10,041 nucleotides of DNA, taken from Planctomycetes bacterium UBA1662. Its GTDB lineage: Bacteria; Planctomycetota; UBA8108. A model generated the notes under the pieces. It saw only the letters and a program-made list of their open reading frames with translations. It was not told the origin of the DNA and did no database searches. The translations under genes and the position numbers were made by a program. Positions 1 through 7,046 of the stretch are shown here, piece by piece (positions within the stretch are counted from its first letter, which is position 1; the number at the start of each line of letters is the position of its first letter). Location of the stretch: contig DCKY01000243.1 of NCBI GenBank assembly GCA_002320775.1, forward strand, positions 1-10,041, in the 5' to 3' direction.

Positions 1-185
1 GCCTTTATCTTCCGCTCGGGAAACGTGACCATGTGGGATCGGTCAAATGGGAAGGTCACGAGCTGGAGCAGGCTGCGTCCGGACTGTTGGCTGTCGACGA
101 TCCCCGCCGGAGGGATGCTGCTTTCTCCTGAAGGCGGCGGAGGCTGCAGCTGCGGCTCCTGGCTGGAAACCTCGATCGGTTTCAT
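1..185 (-). CDS. N-terminus of an unidentified proline-rich protein, cut by the window edge
   Basis: An open minus-strand frame starts at the ATG at 185-183 and runs without a stop to base 1 (61 complete codons). The product begins MKPIEVSSQEPQLQPPPP, continues through a Ser/Pro/Gly-rich stretch, and reaches a more hydrophobic segment (LLQLVTFPFD) about 40 residues in. Third codon positions are mostly G or C, as in the clear genes here. It starts 24 bp after the stop of the selenoprotein gene, on the same strand and in the same phase, so co-transcription is likely. No start codon lies between that stop and this ATG. The only Shine-Dalgarno-like bases (GGGA) touch the ATG, so initiation is weakly supported. 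I do not recognise the family. The proline-rich head looks like a flexible cytoplasmic leader or linker before a domain outside the window. No signal peptide is visible. Confidence 0.5.
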   Translation of the reverse strand, partial: MKPIEVSSQEPQLQPPPPSGESSIPPAGIVDSQQSGRSLLQLVTFPFDRSHMVTFPERKIK

Positions 186-209
186 TCCCGTGGTTCGAAA
201 GTAAACAGC

Positions 210-458
210 CTAGGTCTCGATGTCCGCACCGTCGCCCATCTTCCTGAGGTCGCTTTCTCTGATGTTCCTGTAGACGAAGCCAATGACGAAACTCGCCATG
301 CACAGGAAGAGCCCCATCATGAAGAGAATGCTCCAGGTGAATCCCGACGCCGAACCGGAGTCGATACTCTCTCTTCACATGGGGCATTGCGCCCATACGA
401 TGGTCGGGGCAAGGGAGAGGGTCAGCCAGACCAGGCAGGTGAGACAGGTATATTTCAT
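210..458 (-). CDS. Probable selenoprotein: small membrane-anchored CxxU (CPMU) redox protein, in-frame TGA at codon 28
   Basis: Reading from the ATG at 458-456 gives 27 codons, then TGA (377-375), then 54 more sense codons to TAG (212-210). If TGA is selenocysteine the protein has 82 residues. Residues 1-23 form a signal peptide ending VWA; the mature chain would start Q24-C25-P26-M27-U28. A short polar spacer follows (RESIDSGSASG), then one transmembrane helix at about 43-63 (begins WSILFMMGLF) and a basic/polar tail of about 19 residues (YRNIRESDLRKMG). The topology is an N-terminal CPMU pair outside the membrane and a cytoplasmic tail. From memory, small bacterial proteins with a CPxC motif followed by a GFxWSIxFMM-like helix exist, and Cys occupies the U position. 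A SECIS-like hairpin follows the TGA directly. An in-frame TGA lies eight codons before the ATG and no other start is available. The Shine-Dalgarno site is weak. The alternative is a pseudogene with a nonsense mutation, but both halves fit one coherent protein and a Cys codon is one base away. Confidence 0.8.
339..377 (-). promoter_or_regulatory. Candidate bacterial SECIS element just downstream of the in-frame UGA
   Basis: In the minus-strand transcript the UGA is at 377-375. Bases 363-360 (CGAC) pair with 348-345 (GUCG). U359 faces C349 as an internal mismatch, C358-C357 pair with G351-G350, and the apical loop is GGUUC (356-352). The stem can extend outward by a U-G pair (364/344), a mismatch (365/343) and four more pairs (366-369 with 342-339). 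Eighteen nucleotides separate the UGA from the loop. The published bacterial SECIS consensus asks for an apical loop with G in its first two positions, 16-37 nt after UGA; this fits. From memory, the E. coli fdhF element has a similar spacing, a GGU-containing loop and an unpaired U below the upper stem. The hairpin lies inside coding sequence, as expected for bacterial elements read by SelB. Pairing was done by eye, without energies. Confidence 0.7.
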
Positions 459-581
459 AGCTTGAAAGTATAGCTCTCAGCGACCGGCTGTGAAGAGTCC
501 CACGGTGGAAATCGTGCGGTTCTTGTTCATCCGGTCCGCTTGCCGTAACATTTGCGCTTGTCAGAAATCACGCGACCTTCC
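459..581. other. Divergent intergenic region between the selenoprotein and the MFS transporter
   Basis: This stretch separates two outward-facing genes and must hold both promoters. I see no convincing -35/-10 pair, operator palindrome or good Shine-Dalgarno site for either start. If the transporter begins at the TTG at 552 instead of the ATG at 582, the gap is only 93 bp. Confidence 0.4.
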
Positions 582-1790
582 ATGAAGATCGGCCCTGGGG
601 CGGTTACCGTGTTGCTGCCGCTCGTGTTGCTGCAATACGCCGTCGGCGGGGCCTTCTATCCCTTTCTCGGGCCCTACCTCGAGAGTACCAAGGGCTTCGA
701 AGTCAGAGATCTCAGCCTGCTGGCCCTTGGGGCGGGGGTTGTCAATTGCGTGATGCCCTTTGTCTGGGGGGCCCTGGCTGACCGGGTCATAGCGGTGAAC
801 CGGCTGATCTGTCTGCTGCATCTCTCGGCGGCCTTCTCCCTGCTTCTTTTTTCGCGTGGCGCCGGCCTCGTGATGTTGACCGGGCTCTTCGCGCTCTATA
901 CGGCCCAGCAGCAGCCCACGAATTCGCTTTCCAATGCGCTCTGCTACCACAACCTGGAAGACCCGCCGAAGCAATTCGGTCCGCTCAGGCTCTGGGGGTC
1001 GGTCGGTTGGGCGCTGCCTTCGGTGCCGATCGCCTTCTGGCTGCTCGAGGGCGGCGAGCGTTCGCTCCATTTCATCATCTACCTGACCTTCGGGCTTCAC
1101 CTCGCCCTGGCCTTGTTGTTCCCCCTGCTGCCTCACACACCTCCGGCGGGCCGCAGGGAGGGCGCCGGGAGCTTCCTGGAGGATCTGAAGATCCTGTTTC
1201 GGTCGCCAGGGTTCGCCAGGCTCCTGCTGGTTACCTTCCTGGTCCAGGCCGGCTTCGCGATCATGTTCTATCTCTCGCCCCTGGCGCTCGGCCGTTCCCT
1301 GGTTGAAAACGACATTCGTCTTGGCTGGCTCGGACCGATTCAGACCTGCGGGGTTCTCCTTGAGATTCCACTCTTCCTGCTGCTGCCGCGTTTTCTGCGG
1401 CGCTTCGGGTACAGGAAAGTGCTGGGCCTGGGGATCGCCGCCTCGGTGGTACGCCACCTGGTCTTCGCCAACTCGACCAGCCCGTTGATGCTCGGGCTCG
1501 CCAGCCAGCTGATCGCTCCCTGTGTCGTTTTCTTCCTCATAGGCGTCAGCCTCGCCATCAACTCGATCGCGGCCAGGGAGGTGCGCGCCACCTCGCAGAC
1601 GCTGCTCGCTCTCGCTGGTTCAGGCCTCGGGTCGGTCCTGGGGCTTGCGACCAGTTACCTGCTCGCATCGGAAGACTCTGTGCAGAGCTCGTTCTTTTTC
1701 GCTTCCGGTTGCAGCGTGCTGGCGCTGGCGCTCCTGGTGGGTGTTCGATTTCCGGGCGAGGGGGCCGGCCGGGAAAAGCGTGGAGCTTGA
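582..1790 (+). CDS. MFS transporter, nucleoside:H+ symporter / MFS_1-like type
   Basis: The protein has 402 residues from the ATG at 582, and is hydrophobic with about 12 transmembrane segments in two halves split by a basic loop near residues 187-207. Family signs are the motif-A-like GALADRV after helix 2 (residues 63-69), the FGPLRLWGSVGW block (132-143) typical of the NupG/XapB and 3-phenylpropionate-type branch (compare the family's RLWGS motif), an EIPLF segment before the second motif-A-like loop (261-265), and ATSQTLLAL near helix 11. These proteins sit in the inner membrane and import small solutes by proton symport. The substrate cannot be read from sequence. An in-frame TTG at 552 would add ten residues. 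Neither start has a clear Shine-Dalgarno site, and I prefer the ATG because it places helix 1 at the usual distance. The stop is 3 bp from the stop of the convergent metalloprotease gene. It is divergent from the selenoprotein gene, with no evident functional link. Confidence 0.85.
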   Translation: MKIGPGAVTVLLPLVLLQYAVGGAFYPFLGPYLESTKGFEVRDLSLLALGAGVVNCVMPFVWGALADRVIAVNRLICLLHLSAAFSLLLFSRGAGLVMLTGLFALYTAQQQPTNSLSNALCYHNLEDPPKQFGPLRLWGSVGWALPSVPIAFWLLEGGERSLHFIIYLTFGLHLALALLFPLLPHTPPAGRREGAGSFLEDLKILFRSPGFARLLLVTFLVQAGFAIMFYLSPLALGRSLVENDIRLGWLGPIQTCGVLLEIPLFLLLPRFLRRFGYRKVLGLGIAASVVRHLVFANSTSPLMLGLASQLIAPCVVFFLIGVSLAINSIAAREVRATSQTLLALAGSGLGSVLGLATSYLLASEDSVQSSFFFASGCSVLALALLVGVRFPGEGAGREKRGA

Positions 1791-1793
1791 GAC

Positions 1794-3389
1794 CTATTCG
1801 TCGAGATCTTCAGGGTCGGCTTCAGCTTCGGGCTCGGGCTTCTTTTCGCCGAGGGTCGCCATGTATTCCTTGAACTGCTTCTCCAGGGCGTTGAATCCGC
1901 CTCCACCTTCGATCTTGATGTACTCGGCCAGGGAGTCGTTGCTGATCTTGCCCATGTAGTAGGCGCTGAGGAAGCGTACGAAGTCTTCCTTGTACACCTC
2001 ATCGTTGTAGTGCATGAAGAAATGGCAGAGTGCTCCCGCCAGGCAGTAGTTGAGGCCCCGGTTTACCTTGTGGAACTGGTCATTGTCGATATGGGCGAAG
2101 CCCTGGAGGCTCCAGTCCCCGTTGGCCGCCAGGAAGCGCTGGGCTATTTTCATCCGGCTGCTGTCAATTTCATATCCCGGTACCCAGTTGCCCTTGATCT
2201 TCTTCCAGGTCTCGATATAAACCGCGATCCCCTCGACGACCCAGTTGTTCCCACGGCTTCCACCGCTGCGCGTGGACTTGGTTTCGGCGAAGAGCTGGTG
2301 GGCTACCTCGTGGTAGAAGGTGCGGTAGGTCTCCTCCTCGTTGTCGGACCAGTAGAAGCGGGATTTGCGGTCGCTGCCGGAATAGAAGCCGGCTGATTCT
2401 CTCAGCAGCTTGTCGTTGCCTTTCTCCTGCTTGACGTGGGTGAGGTAGTCGTTGCGGCTGGGGAAGAGGATCACAAGGTGCATCTTCTTGGTCTCGGGAC
2501 GGTTGAAGAGCAGCCTGGCGCCGGCGATCTGGTCGTAGTACCCAATGAAAACGCGGAAGAACTGGGTATAGAAATCCTCGAGCTTCAGGGCGAATTCCCA
2601 GGCTCGCTCCCTGCCCATGTTGGTTTGAACCTCGAAATGCTCGCTCTTTACGGTGTAGGGGGCGTATTCGTTGCGCGTCCGGATGGATTTTTCACGTTCG
2701 GCTGATAGCCACTTGCCCTTGTAGGGACGCAGGCCCTTGTCGAAGTCTTTCTTTTTCTTCTTTTCGAACCAGCCCTCCTTGGTGAGGAAGTTCTTTTTGC
2801 GATGGCTGTATTCCCAGGCGCTGATCCATGTCTTGGTTTTCGTGTCTTTCTTGTAGCCCAGGATCTTACGGGCCTTTGAATCATCCGGGCTGATTTCGAG
2901 AACGTAGTTGATCATGTCGAAGGCCCGGGTGAAGAGCCCGACCTTCATGCAGCCGGTTGCCAGCTTGACCAACTCCACGCCCTGCTTCTTGTCTGCTGAC
3001 TTGAGCCGCGTGAGGAGTGACTTGCCGTTTTTTTCGTTTTTTGCCGTGTCGCTTTCCTCCTCGGCCTCTTCCACCTTCTCGCGGATGTCTTCGAGCTTGG
3101 GATACTGCGGATTGATTCCGCTGATTTTTTTTACCAGCGCGGCGGCATCCTTCTTGAGGCCCTGGAGCGCGGCCCAGTTCGCTACCCTGACGAGATCCCT
3201 GCAGTACTGGTCCTGGATCTTCTGGGTGCGTTTTCTGAGCGCCGCCTCGATCTGTTCGTCACGGCTCAGGCGGGTTTTCGAGGAACGCCTGGTCTGGGCA
3301 TCGACCGTCGCGGGGACAAGCAGGAACGCGACGAGGAGAAGGGAAACGGATGGGGGGGCTTTGCGCCGCCTTGGTGTTCTGTCTTTCAC
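1794..3389 (-). CDS. Secreted DUF1570-like zinc metalloprotease (gluzincin)
   Basis: A protein of 531 residues with a GTG start. Residues 1-31 are a signal peptide: a basic n-region (RTPRRRK), a hydrophobic core and an ATVDAQ cleavage region. Residues 40-200 are helical and charged, with a TPR-like feel around 130-180, and 200-250 are very lysine-rich. The catalytic part holds HEVAH at 360-364 (the HEXXH zinc motif) and WVVEGIAVYIET at 383-394, where E386 is the likely third zinc ligand 22 residues after the second histidine. This is the gluzincin layout of DUF1570 proteins common in Planctomycetota. The C-terminus is acidic (EPEAEADPEDLDE). It is probably a cell-envelope or exported peptidase; the substrate is unknown. 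The gene starts 19 bp after the HEAT/hydrolase-fold gene and is very likely its operon partner. No strong Shine-Dalgarno precedes the GTG, so translational coupling is possible. Confidence 0.85.
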   Translation of the reverse strand: MKDRTPRRRKAPPSVSLLLVAFLLVPATVDAQTRRSSKTRLSRDEQIEAALRKRTQKIQDQYCRDLVRVANWAALQGLKKDAAALVKKISGINPQYPKLEDIREKVEEAEEESDTAKNEKNGKSLLTRLKSADKKQGVELVKLATGCMKVGLFTRAFDMINYVLEISPDDSKARKILGYKKDTKTKTWISAWEYSHRKKNFLTKEGWFEKKKKKDFDKGLRPYKGKWLSAEREKSIRTRNEYAPYTVKSEHFEVQTNMGRERAWEFALKLEDFYTQFFRVFIGYYDQIAGARLLFNRPETKKMHLVILFPSRNDYLTHVKQEKGNDKLLRESAGFYSGSDRKSRFYWSDNEEETYRTFYHEVAHQLFAETKSTRSGGSRGNNWVVEGIAVYIETWKKIKGNWVPGYEIDSSRMKIAQRFLAANGDWSLQGFAHIDNDQFHKVNRGLNYCLAGALCHFFMHYNDEVYKEDFVRFLSAYYMGKISNDSLAEYIKIEGGGGFNALEKQFKEYMATLGEKKPEPEAEADPEDLDE

Positions 3390-3408
3390 AGGATTGCCGG
3401 AGCCGAGC

Positions 3409-5031
3409 TCAGTCCTTTTTCTTAGAAGCGTCTTTTTTGACCCGCGTGAACTTTCTCAGGAAGCCCGCGACGTCCTTATTGAACCGTTTTGATTCTTCGC
3501 AGAACGGCATGCAGGAGGAGTAGCCATACACCAGGCAGAGTCCGCGATAGTACTTGGCGATTCCCTTGGAGTCCTCGATGCTGTTGTAGAGGCTTGACTT
3601 GCCGGTGATCACCAGGGTCGGGATCCTGAGGGCCGGCTTCTTCTCCTTGAAGAGGTCGAAGTCAGGAATGGCGACGCTTCCCATCACGTGGTTCTTGACC
3701 GGGTAGAGCATGCTGATGACATAGTCGCGTTCATCGTGAAAGAAGAGGCTCCAGGAGCGCCGGTCGATGCACCCGCCTTCGCCTTCCCACTTGGCGATTT
3801 CGTTTTCGCGCTGGTAGCTGTCGAGGTTGCTCTCTCCGGTCTGTGAGTTGAATCTTCGGGTCAGCCCGAAATAATGCATCTCGGTGTCCTTCTTTCCCTT
3901 GCCCTGTTTTTCAAAGCGGTCAGTCGCCCGGGCGTATTCCTTGACTCCGGACAGCGGCGCCACCAGCAGCATTCCGGCTACCGACCTGGGATATTTTTTC
4001 GCGTAGCGCATGGCGATCCAGCTGTTCATGCCACAGGCCATGATCGCGAAGCGTTCTTCCTTGGTCTGCTTGCGCAGGTCCTCGAAGGCGTCGACAAGCT
4101 GGTCAATCGGATAGTAGGGGATATTCTTGGCGCTGACGGTGCGAAGTTTCTTGAAGCTCCTCACAGGAGGCAGCTTGATGTAGTGGAGCTTGTGCCGCTG
4201 CTCGAGTCCCGAGAGGAACGGCAACATGATGTTCTCGCTGTAGCCGTAGGGGGGAATGATGAGGATCGGGACGCCGATGCCCGAACCCCTCTCAGATGAT
4301 TCGAGCGTGACCCCGCCGAGGATGGAGACGGTTCTTCTCTGCTTCAGCTTGTGGCCGAGGTCTTCAGCGGCTTTTTTCGCCTCTTCATCGGTCTCGCCAA
4401 GTTTGTAGTCGGGATCGTTCTTGGCGGTCTCCCACCAGGACAACCAGTACTCCGGCTTGGGACCGCGGTAGGCCTGGGTCAACTCGTTGAGGGATTTTTC
4501 AAGAAAGGTTTTCACGACCGGGTCGTCTTCTTTCTGGAAGCGCTGGACCAGGGCGTCGACAGCTTCGGGCTTCTTGTGAACGCGCAGGCTGTGGACGACG
4601 ACCCGGCGAACGGTGGGGTCCTTGTCGTCGAGCGCTTCGTAGAGATGCTTGTAGAAGATCGGGTCATCCATCTTGGCGAGGGCGACGGCCATGCCCTGGC
4701 GGACCGCGCGGTCCTTGTTCTTCTGGAGAGCCTTGATCATTTTCTCGAGAACCTCGTCGCTGGCGGCGGTCGCCAGCGCCTTGATGGTGCCATCCCGGTC
4801 GAACCAGGGTTGCTTGGCCATGATCTTCAGCAGCATGCTGAACTGGCTCTTGTCCTCCGGATTCATCTTCGTCCATGTGTCGTGACGAATGAGGGAATTG
4901 GGAGTGCGCAGAGCCTTGCTGATCGTCGCCTTACTGACGCCTTCCTCCTGGCCGCTTACCGTCGAGGGTAAAAGGAACAATGCGGCGCAGAGAGCCGTCA
5001 GGGAGAGGGTTTGCATATTGAAAGAGGTCAT
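3409..5031 (-). CDS. Secreted HEAT-repeat protein with a degenerate alpha/beta-hydrolase domain
   Basis: A protein of 540 residues. The ATG has AGGA 7 nt upstream, the best ribosome site on this strand. Residues 1-27 are a signal peptide (core LTALCAALFLLP, then STVSGQ). Residues 60-185 contain HEAT-type helical repeats (for example DPTVRRVVVHSL at 138-149 and KPEAVDALVQRF at 154-165). From about 250 an alpha/beta-hydrolase fold follows: ILIIPPYGY (oxyanion-side strand), FAIMACGMNSWIAMRYAKKYP (the nucleophile-elbow region), LVAPL, LVITGKSS and a C-terminal MPF...FNKDVAGFLRKF helix. Aligned by eye to the family, the nucleophile serine is Gly334, the acid is Ser480 and the histidine is Cys507, so a classical triad is absent. 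It may be a binding or scaffold protein instead of an esterase. The C-terminus is lysine-rich. It is the first gene of a two-gene operon with the metalloprotease, so the pair may act together in the periplasm. Confidence 0.8.
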   Translation of the reverse strand: MTSFNMQTLSLTALCAALFLLPSTVSGQEEGVSKATISKALRTPNSLIRHDTWTKMNPEDKSQFSMLLKIMAKQPWFDRDGTIKALATAASDEVLEKMIKALQKNKDRAVRQGMAVALAKMDDPIFYKHLYEALDDKDPTVRRVVVHSLRVHKKPEAVDALVQRFQKEDDPVVKTFLEKSLNELTQAYRGPKPEYWLSWWETAKNDPDYKLGETDEEAKKAAEDLGHKLKQRRTVSILGGVTLESSERGSGIGVPILIIPPYGYSENIMLPFLSGLEQRHKLHYIKLPPVRSFKKLRTVSAKNIPYYPIDQLVDAFEDLRKQTKEERFAIMACGMNSWIAMRYAKKYPRSVAGMLLVAPLSGVKEYARATDRFEKQGKGKKDTEMHYFGLTRRFNSQTGESNLDSYQRENEIAKWEGEGGCIDRRSWSLFFHDERDYVISMLYPVKNHVMGSVAIPDFDLFKEKKPALRIPTLVITGKSSLYNSIEDSKGIAKYYRGLCLVYGYSSCMPFCEESKRFNKDVAGFLRKFTRVKKDASKKKD

Positions 5032-5295
5032 CGAATTATCCTGCCTGGTTCATAAGTCAAAAAAGGAACCGTTTCCCGTGTCGCATTAGCTACCTTAACG
5101 TCAGGAGACGGGATAGATTATTCTAAATGGAGCCGGAACAGTCGCCCATGATTTTTTGCCCGACGGTTATTCAGCAAGGCTATCATCCTGCCTGATACCA
5201 TCCAGCCGAATTTTAAGGTGTCCGGGGCGGGAGTGTCCTGGAGACGGAGGGATAAATGGAAAGAGCCAGCCGTGATTTGACAGGAGAATTTCTCG
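5032..5295. other. Divergent promoter region between the HEAT/hydrolase operon and the DUF501 operon
   Basis: These 264 bp separate two outward-facing operons and are more AT-rich than the flanking genes. They must hold both promoters and the two ribosome sites: AGGA before 5031 on the minus strand and AGGAG (5282-5286) before 5296. On the plus strand TTAACG (5095-5100) and TATTCT (5119-5124), 18 bp apart, form a weak sigma-70-like pair. I see no operator, riboswitch or repeat. Confidence 0.45.
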
Positions 5296-5859
5296 ATGAG
5301 TGATGGGTCTTTTCCGGCAGCAGACGCCAGCGAGGATGATCTCGACATGCTTGAGGCGCAGCTTGGGCGCCGGCCCACCGGGGTTCTGAAGGTCGAGGTC
5401 TACTGTCCGGCGGGGCATCCCCAGGTCATTCGTTATTATCCCCTTACTGTTGGCGAGCAGGGCGAGGCGCTTTCTCCCTTTCCAACGCTTTTCTGGCTTA
5501 CCTGTCCATCCCTGATCCGCCAGGTCTCCGAGTTTGAATCCTATGGCTGGATAGGGAAAATCGAGGAGAGGATCCAGGCCGATTCCGATTTCAGGGCGGA
5601 GTACCACGAAAACCACAGGGCCTACGGCCTTGAGCGATGGGCTGCTCTCCTTCCGGCTCACCAGGAGACTGTTATCGAGAAAGGTTGGGAAAACGTCTAC
5701 AGGAATACGGGCATCGGGGGTATCAGGGAATGGGATTTCGTCAAGTGCCTGCATCTCCAATACGCCCATCACGCAGGCGCAGCTAATGTTGTGGGCCGCT
5801 TTCTCCAGGAGCAGTTTTCTTTGCAACCTTGCATGCCTCCGGAGTCCCCGGTAGGTTGA
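5296..5859 (+). CDS. DUF501 domain protein
   Basis: A protein of 187 residues with an ATG start and AGGAG 9 nt upstream. No signal peptide or membrane segment is visible, so it is cytoplasmic. The DUF501 signature appears in order: VEVYCPAGHPQV at 33-44, PFPTLFWLTCPSLIRQVS at 61-78, a helical segment (IGKIEERIQADSDFRAEYHE), and VKCLHLQYAHHAG at 149-161 followed by NVVG at 164-167. Conserved cysteines at 37, 70 and 151 and histidines at 153, 158 and 159 suggest metal binding or a redox centre, but that is inference. DUF501 proteins are known from Actinobacteria, often near enolase and Ppx/GppA genes, and have no settled function as far as I know. Here the neighbour is different: the next gene, 48 bp on, encodes a deoxyhypusine-synthase-like protein. 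The first 28 residues are acidic and variable. Confidence 0.85.
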   Translation: MSDGSFPAADASEDDLDMLEAQLGRRPTGVLKVEVYCPAGHPQVIRYYPLTVGEQGEALSPFPTLFWLTCPSLIRQVSEFESYGWIGKIEERIQADSDFRAEYHENHRAYGLERWAALLPAHQETVIEKGWENVYRNTGIGGIREWDFVKCLHLQYAHHAGAANVVGRFLQEQFSLQPCMPPESPVG

Positions 5860-5907
5860 TCCTGCGGGCTGCGCGGCGTTCCCGGTGTCGACAGGATTGG
5901 AGGCCAA

Positions 5908-7023
5908 TTGCAAAGAGAAGGGTTTGACCGGTCCAGGCTGGAGTTTCTGCCCGTAAACTCGAGGCGGAGCAAGCTCGAGATGAGCGAGGTAGCCGTTGAT
6001 CCGGAGGCCCCGGCCCCGGACCCGGGACTCGCCGCGTCCGTTATCGACCGGGCCGCGGAGCGGATTATAGAAGCCAGGAAAAGGGGAGCTCCCGTCGTGC
6101 TATGCCATGGCGCCCACCTGATCAGGAACGGGTTGGCTCCGCTTCTCGGCAGGATGGTCGAGGAGGGCTGGCTGCAGCATATCGCCACCAACGGGGCCGG
6201 CTCTATTCATGATTGGGAGTTCGCCTTCCTCGGCCGTACCTGTGAGGACGTGGAGGAATATGTCAGCAGCGGGCAGTTCGGCATGTGGGAAGAGACCGGG
6301 GGCAGTATTGGCCTGGCCCTCCTGGTCGGTGCTTTCGATGGCCTGGGGTATGGGCATTCCATCGGCCGAATGATTGTCGAGGAGCGTATCGATGTTCCCG
6401 AGAGAGAGGAACTGCTGGCCGCGCTGGAGGCCGGAGCCTGCGGAGGTCCGGGGGCCGCCCCCAGGGCGGCCGCGGCGGCCGATCTCCTCGATGTGATGGA
6501 CAACTCCGGTCTCGAATCCGGGCCGCTGGATCTTCCGCATCCTCACTCATCGATGAGTATCCAGGCCGTCTGTTTTCGTCAGGGCGCTCGTTTTACCGTT
6601 CATCCGGGAATTGGTCAGGACATCATCTATCCTCACCCGTTGCTCAATGGAGGGGCTGTTGGCCGCGCCTCGATGTCAGATTTCCTGCTATATGCCGATA
6701 CGATCAGCGGCCTGGAGGGCGGGGTCTACCTGAGCGTTGGCTCGGCGGTGATGTCGCCGATGATCTTTGAGAAATCGCTTTCCATGGCCCGCAACCTCGT
6801 TTGCCGTGAGGGCGGCGCTCTCGAAGATTTTCTAATCGTGGTCAACGACCTGGCCGAGTCGACCTGGGACTGGTCCAGGGGGGAGCCGCCAATGGACCAT
6901 CCAGCCTACTATGTTCGCTTCTGCAAATCCTTTTCCCGGATGGGAGGGGAGCTTCATTATGCCGGCATGGACAATAGGGCGTTTCTGTTGAATCTCTACC
7001 AGCGCCTGGCCGGCGCGAGCTGA
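5908..7023 (+). CDS. Deoxyhypusine-synthase-fold-like protein of unknown function
   Basis: A protein of 371 residues with a TTG start and GGAGG 4 nt upstream. The N-terminal RLEFLPVNSRRSKLEMSEV resembles the short head (an aromatic/Leu strand, then RxSK) that I associate with this family, so I prefer the TTG to the ATG at 5980. A Rossmann-like core follows: VVLCHGAHLIRNGLAP (63-78), HIATNGAGSIHDWEFAFLGR (91-110), TCEDVEEYVSSGQFGMWEET (111-130), HPGIGQDIIYPHP (232-244) and GGVYLSVGSAVMSPMIFEK (271-289). These blocks match, from memory, bacterial proteins placed in the DHS-like NAD-binding superfamily. The canonical deoxyhypusine-synthase lysine motif is not evident and bacteria lack eIF5A, so true hypusine synthesis is unlikely. 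No signal peptide or membrane helix is visible. It is probably co-transcribed with the DUF501 gene. A low-complexity Ala/Gly/Pro stretch at about 176-192 is probably a loop. The reaction is unknown. Confidence 0.7.
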   Translation: MQREGFDRSRLEFLPVNSRRSKLEMSEVAVDPEAPAPDPGLAASVIDRAAERIIEARKRGAPVVLCHGAHLIRNGLAPLLGRMVEEGWLQHIATNGAGSIHDWEFAFLGRTCEDVEEYVSSGQFGMWEETGGSIGLALLVGAFDGLGYGHSIGRMIVEERIDVPEREELLAALEAGACGGPGAAPRAAAAADLLDVMDNSGLESGPLDLPHPHSSMSIQAVCFRQGARFTVHPGIGQDIIYPHPLLNGGAVGRASMSDFLLYADTISGLEGGVYLSVGSAVMSPMIFEKSLSMARNLVCREGGALEDFLIVVNDLAESTWDWSRGEPPMDHPAYYVRFCKSFSRMGGELHYAGMDNRAFLLNLYQRLAGAS

Positions 7024-7046
7024 GTCCGGTCTTGCAGATTCGGAAA

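Noticed and set aside
43..396. Long open minus-strand frame of 117 codons overlapping the selenoprotein
   Set aside because: It is out of phase with the signal peptide/CPMU/transmembrane frame and with the proline-rich frame. Its product is an incoherent mix of Arg, His and Ala with no domain, signal or start context.
561..1457. 298-codon open frame antisense to the MFS gene
   Set aside because: It is a GC-rich shadow of the transporter: Gln/Arg/Glu-rich, with no motif, while the plus-strand frame gives a clear 12-helix protein.
5033..5053. TTGACT and TAATTC promoter-like pair on the minus strand upstream of 5031
   Set aside because: The -10 would abut the ATG, so transcription would begin after the start codon unless the internal ATG at 5016 is used, which lacks a ribosome site.
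5126..5194. 22-codon ORF in the divergent region
   Set aside because: No ribosome site, no recognisable features, and chance ORFs of this length are common.
5277..5282. Perfect TTGACA -35 hexamer before the DUF501 gene
   Set aside because: It overlaps the AGGAG ribosome site and any matching -10 would fall inside the coding sequence.
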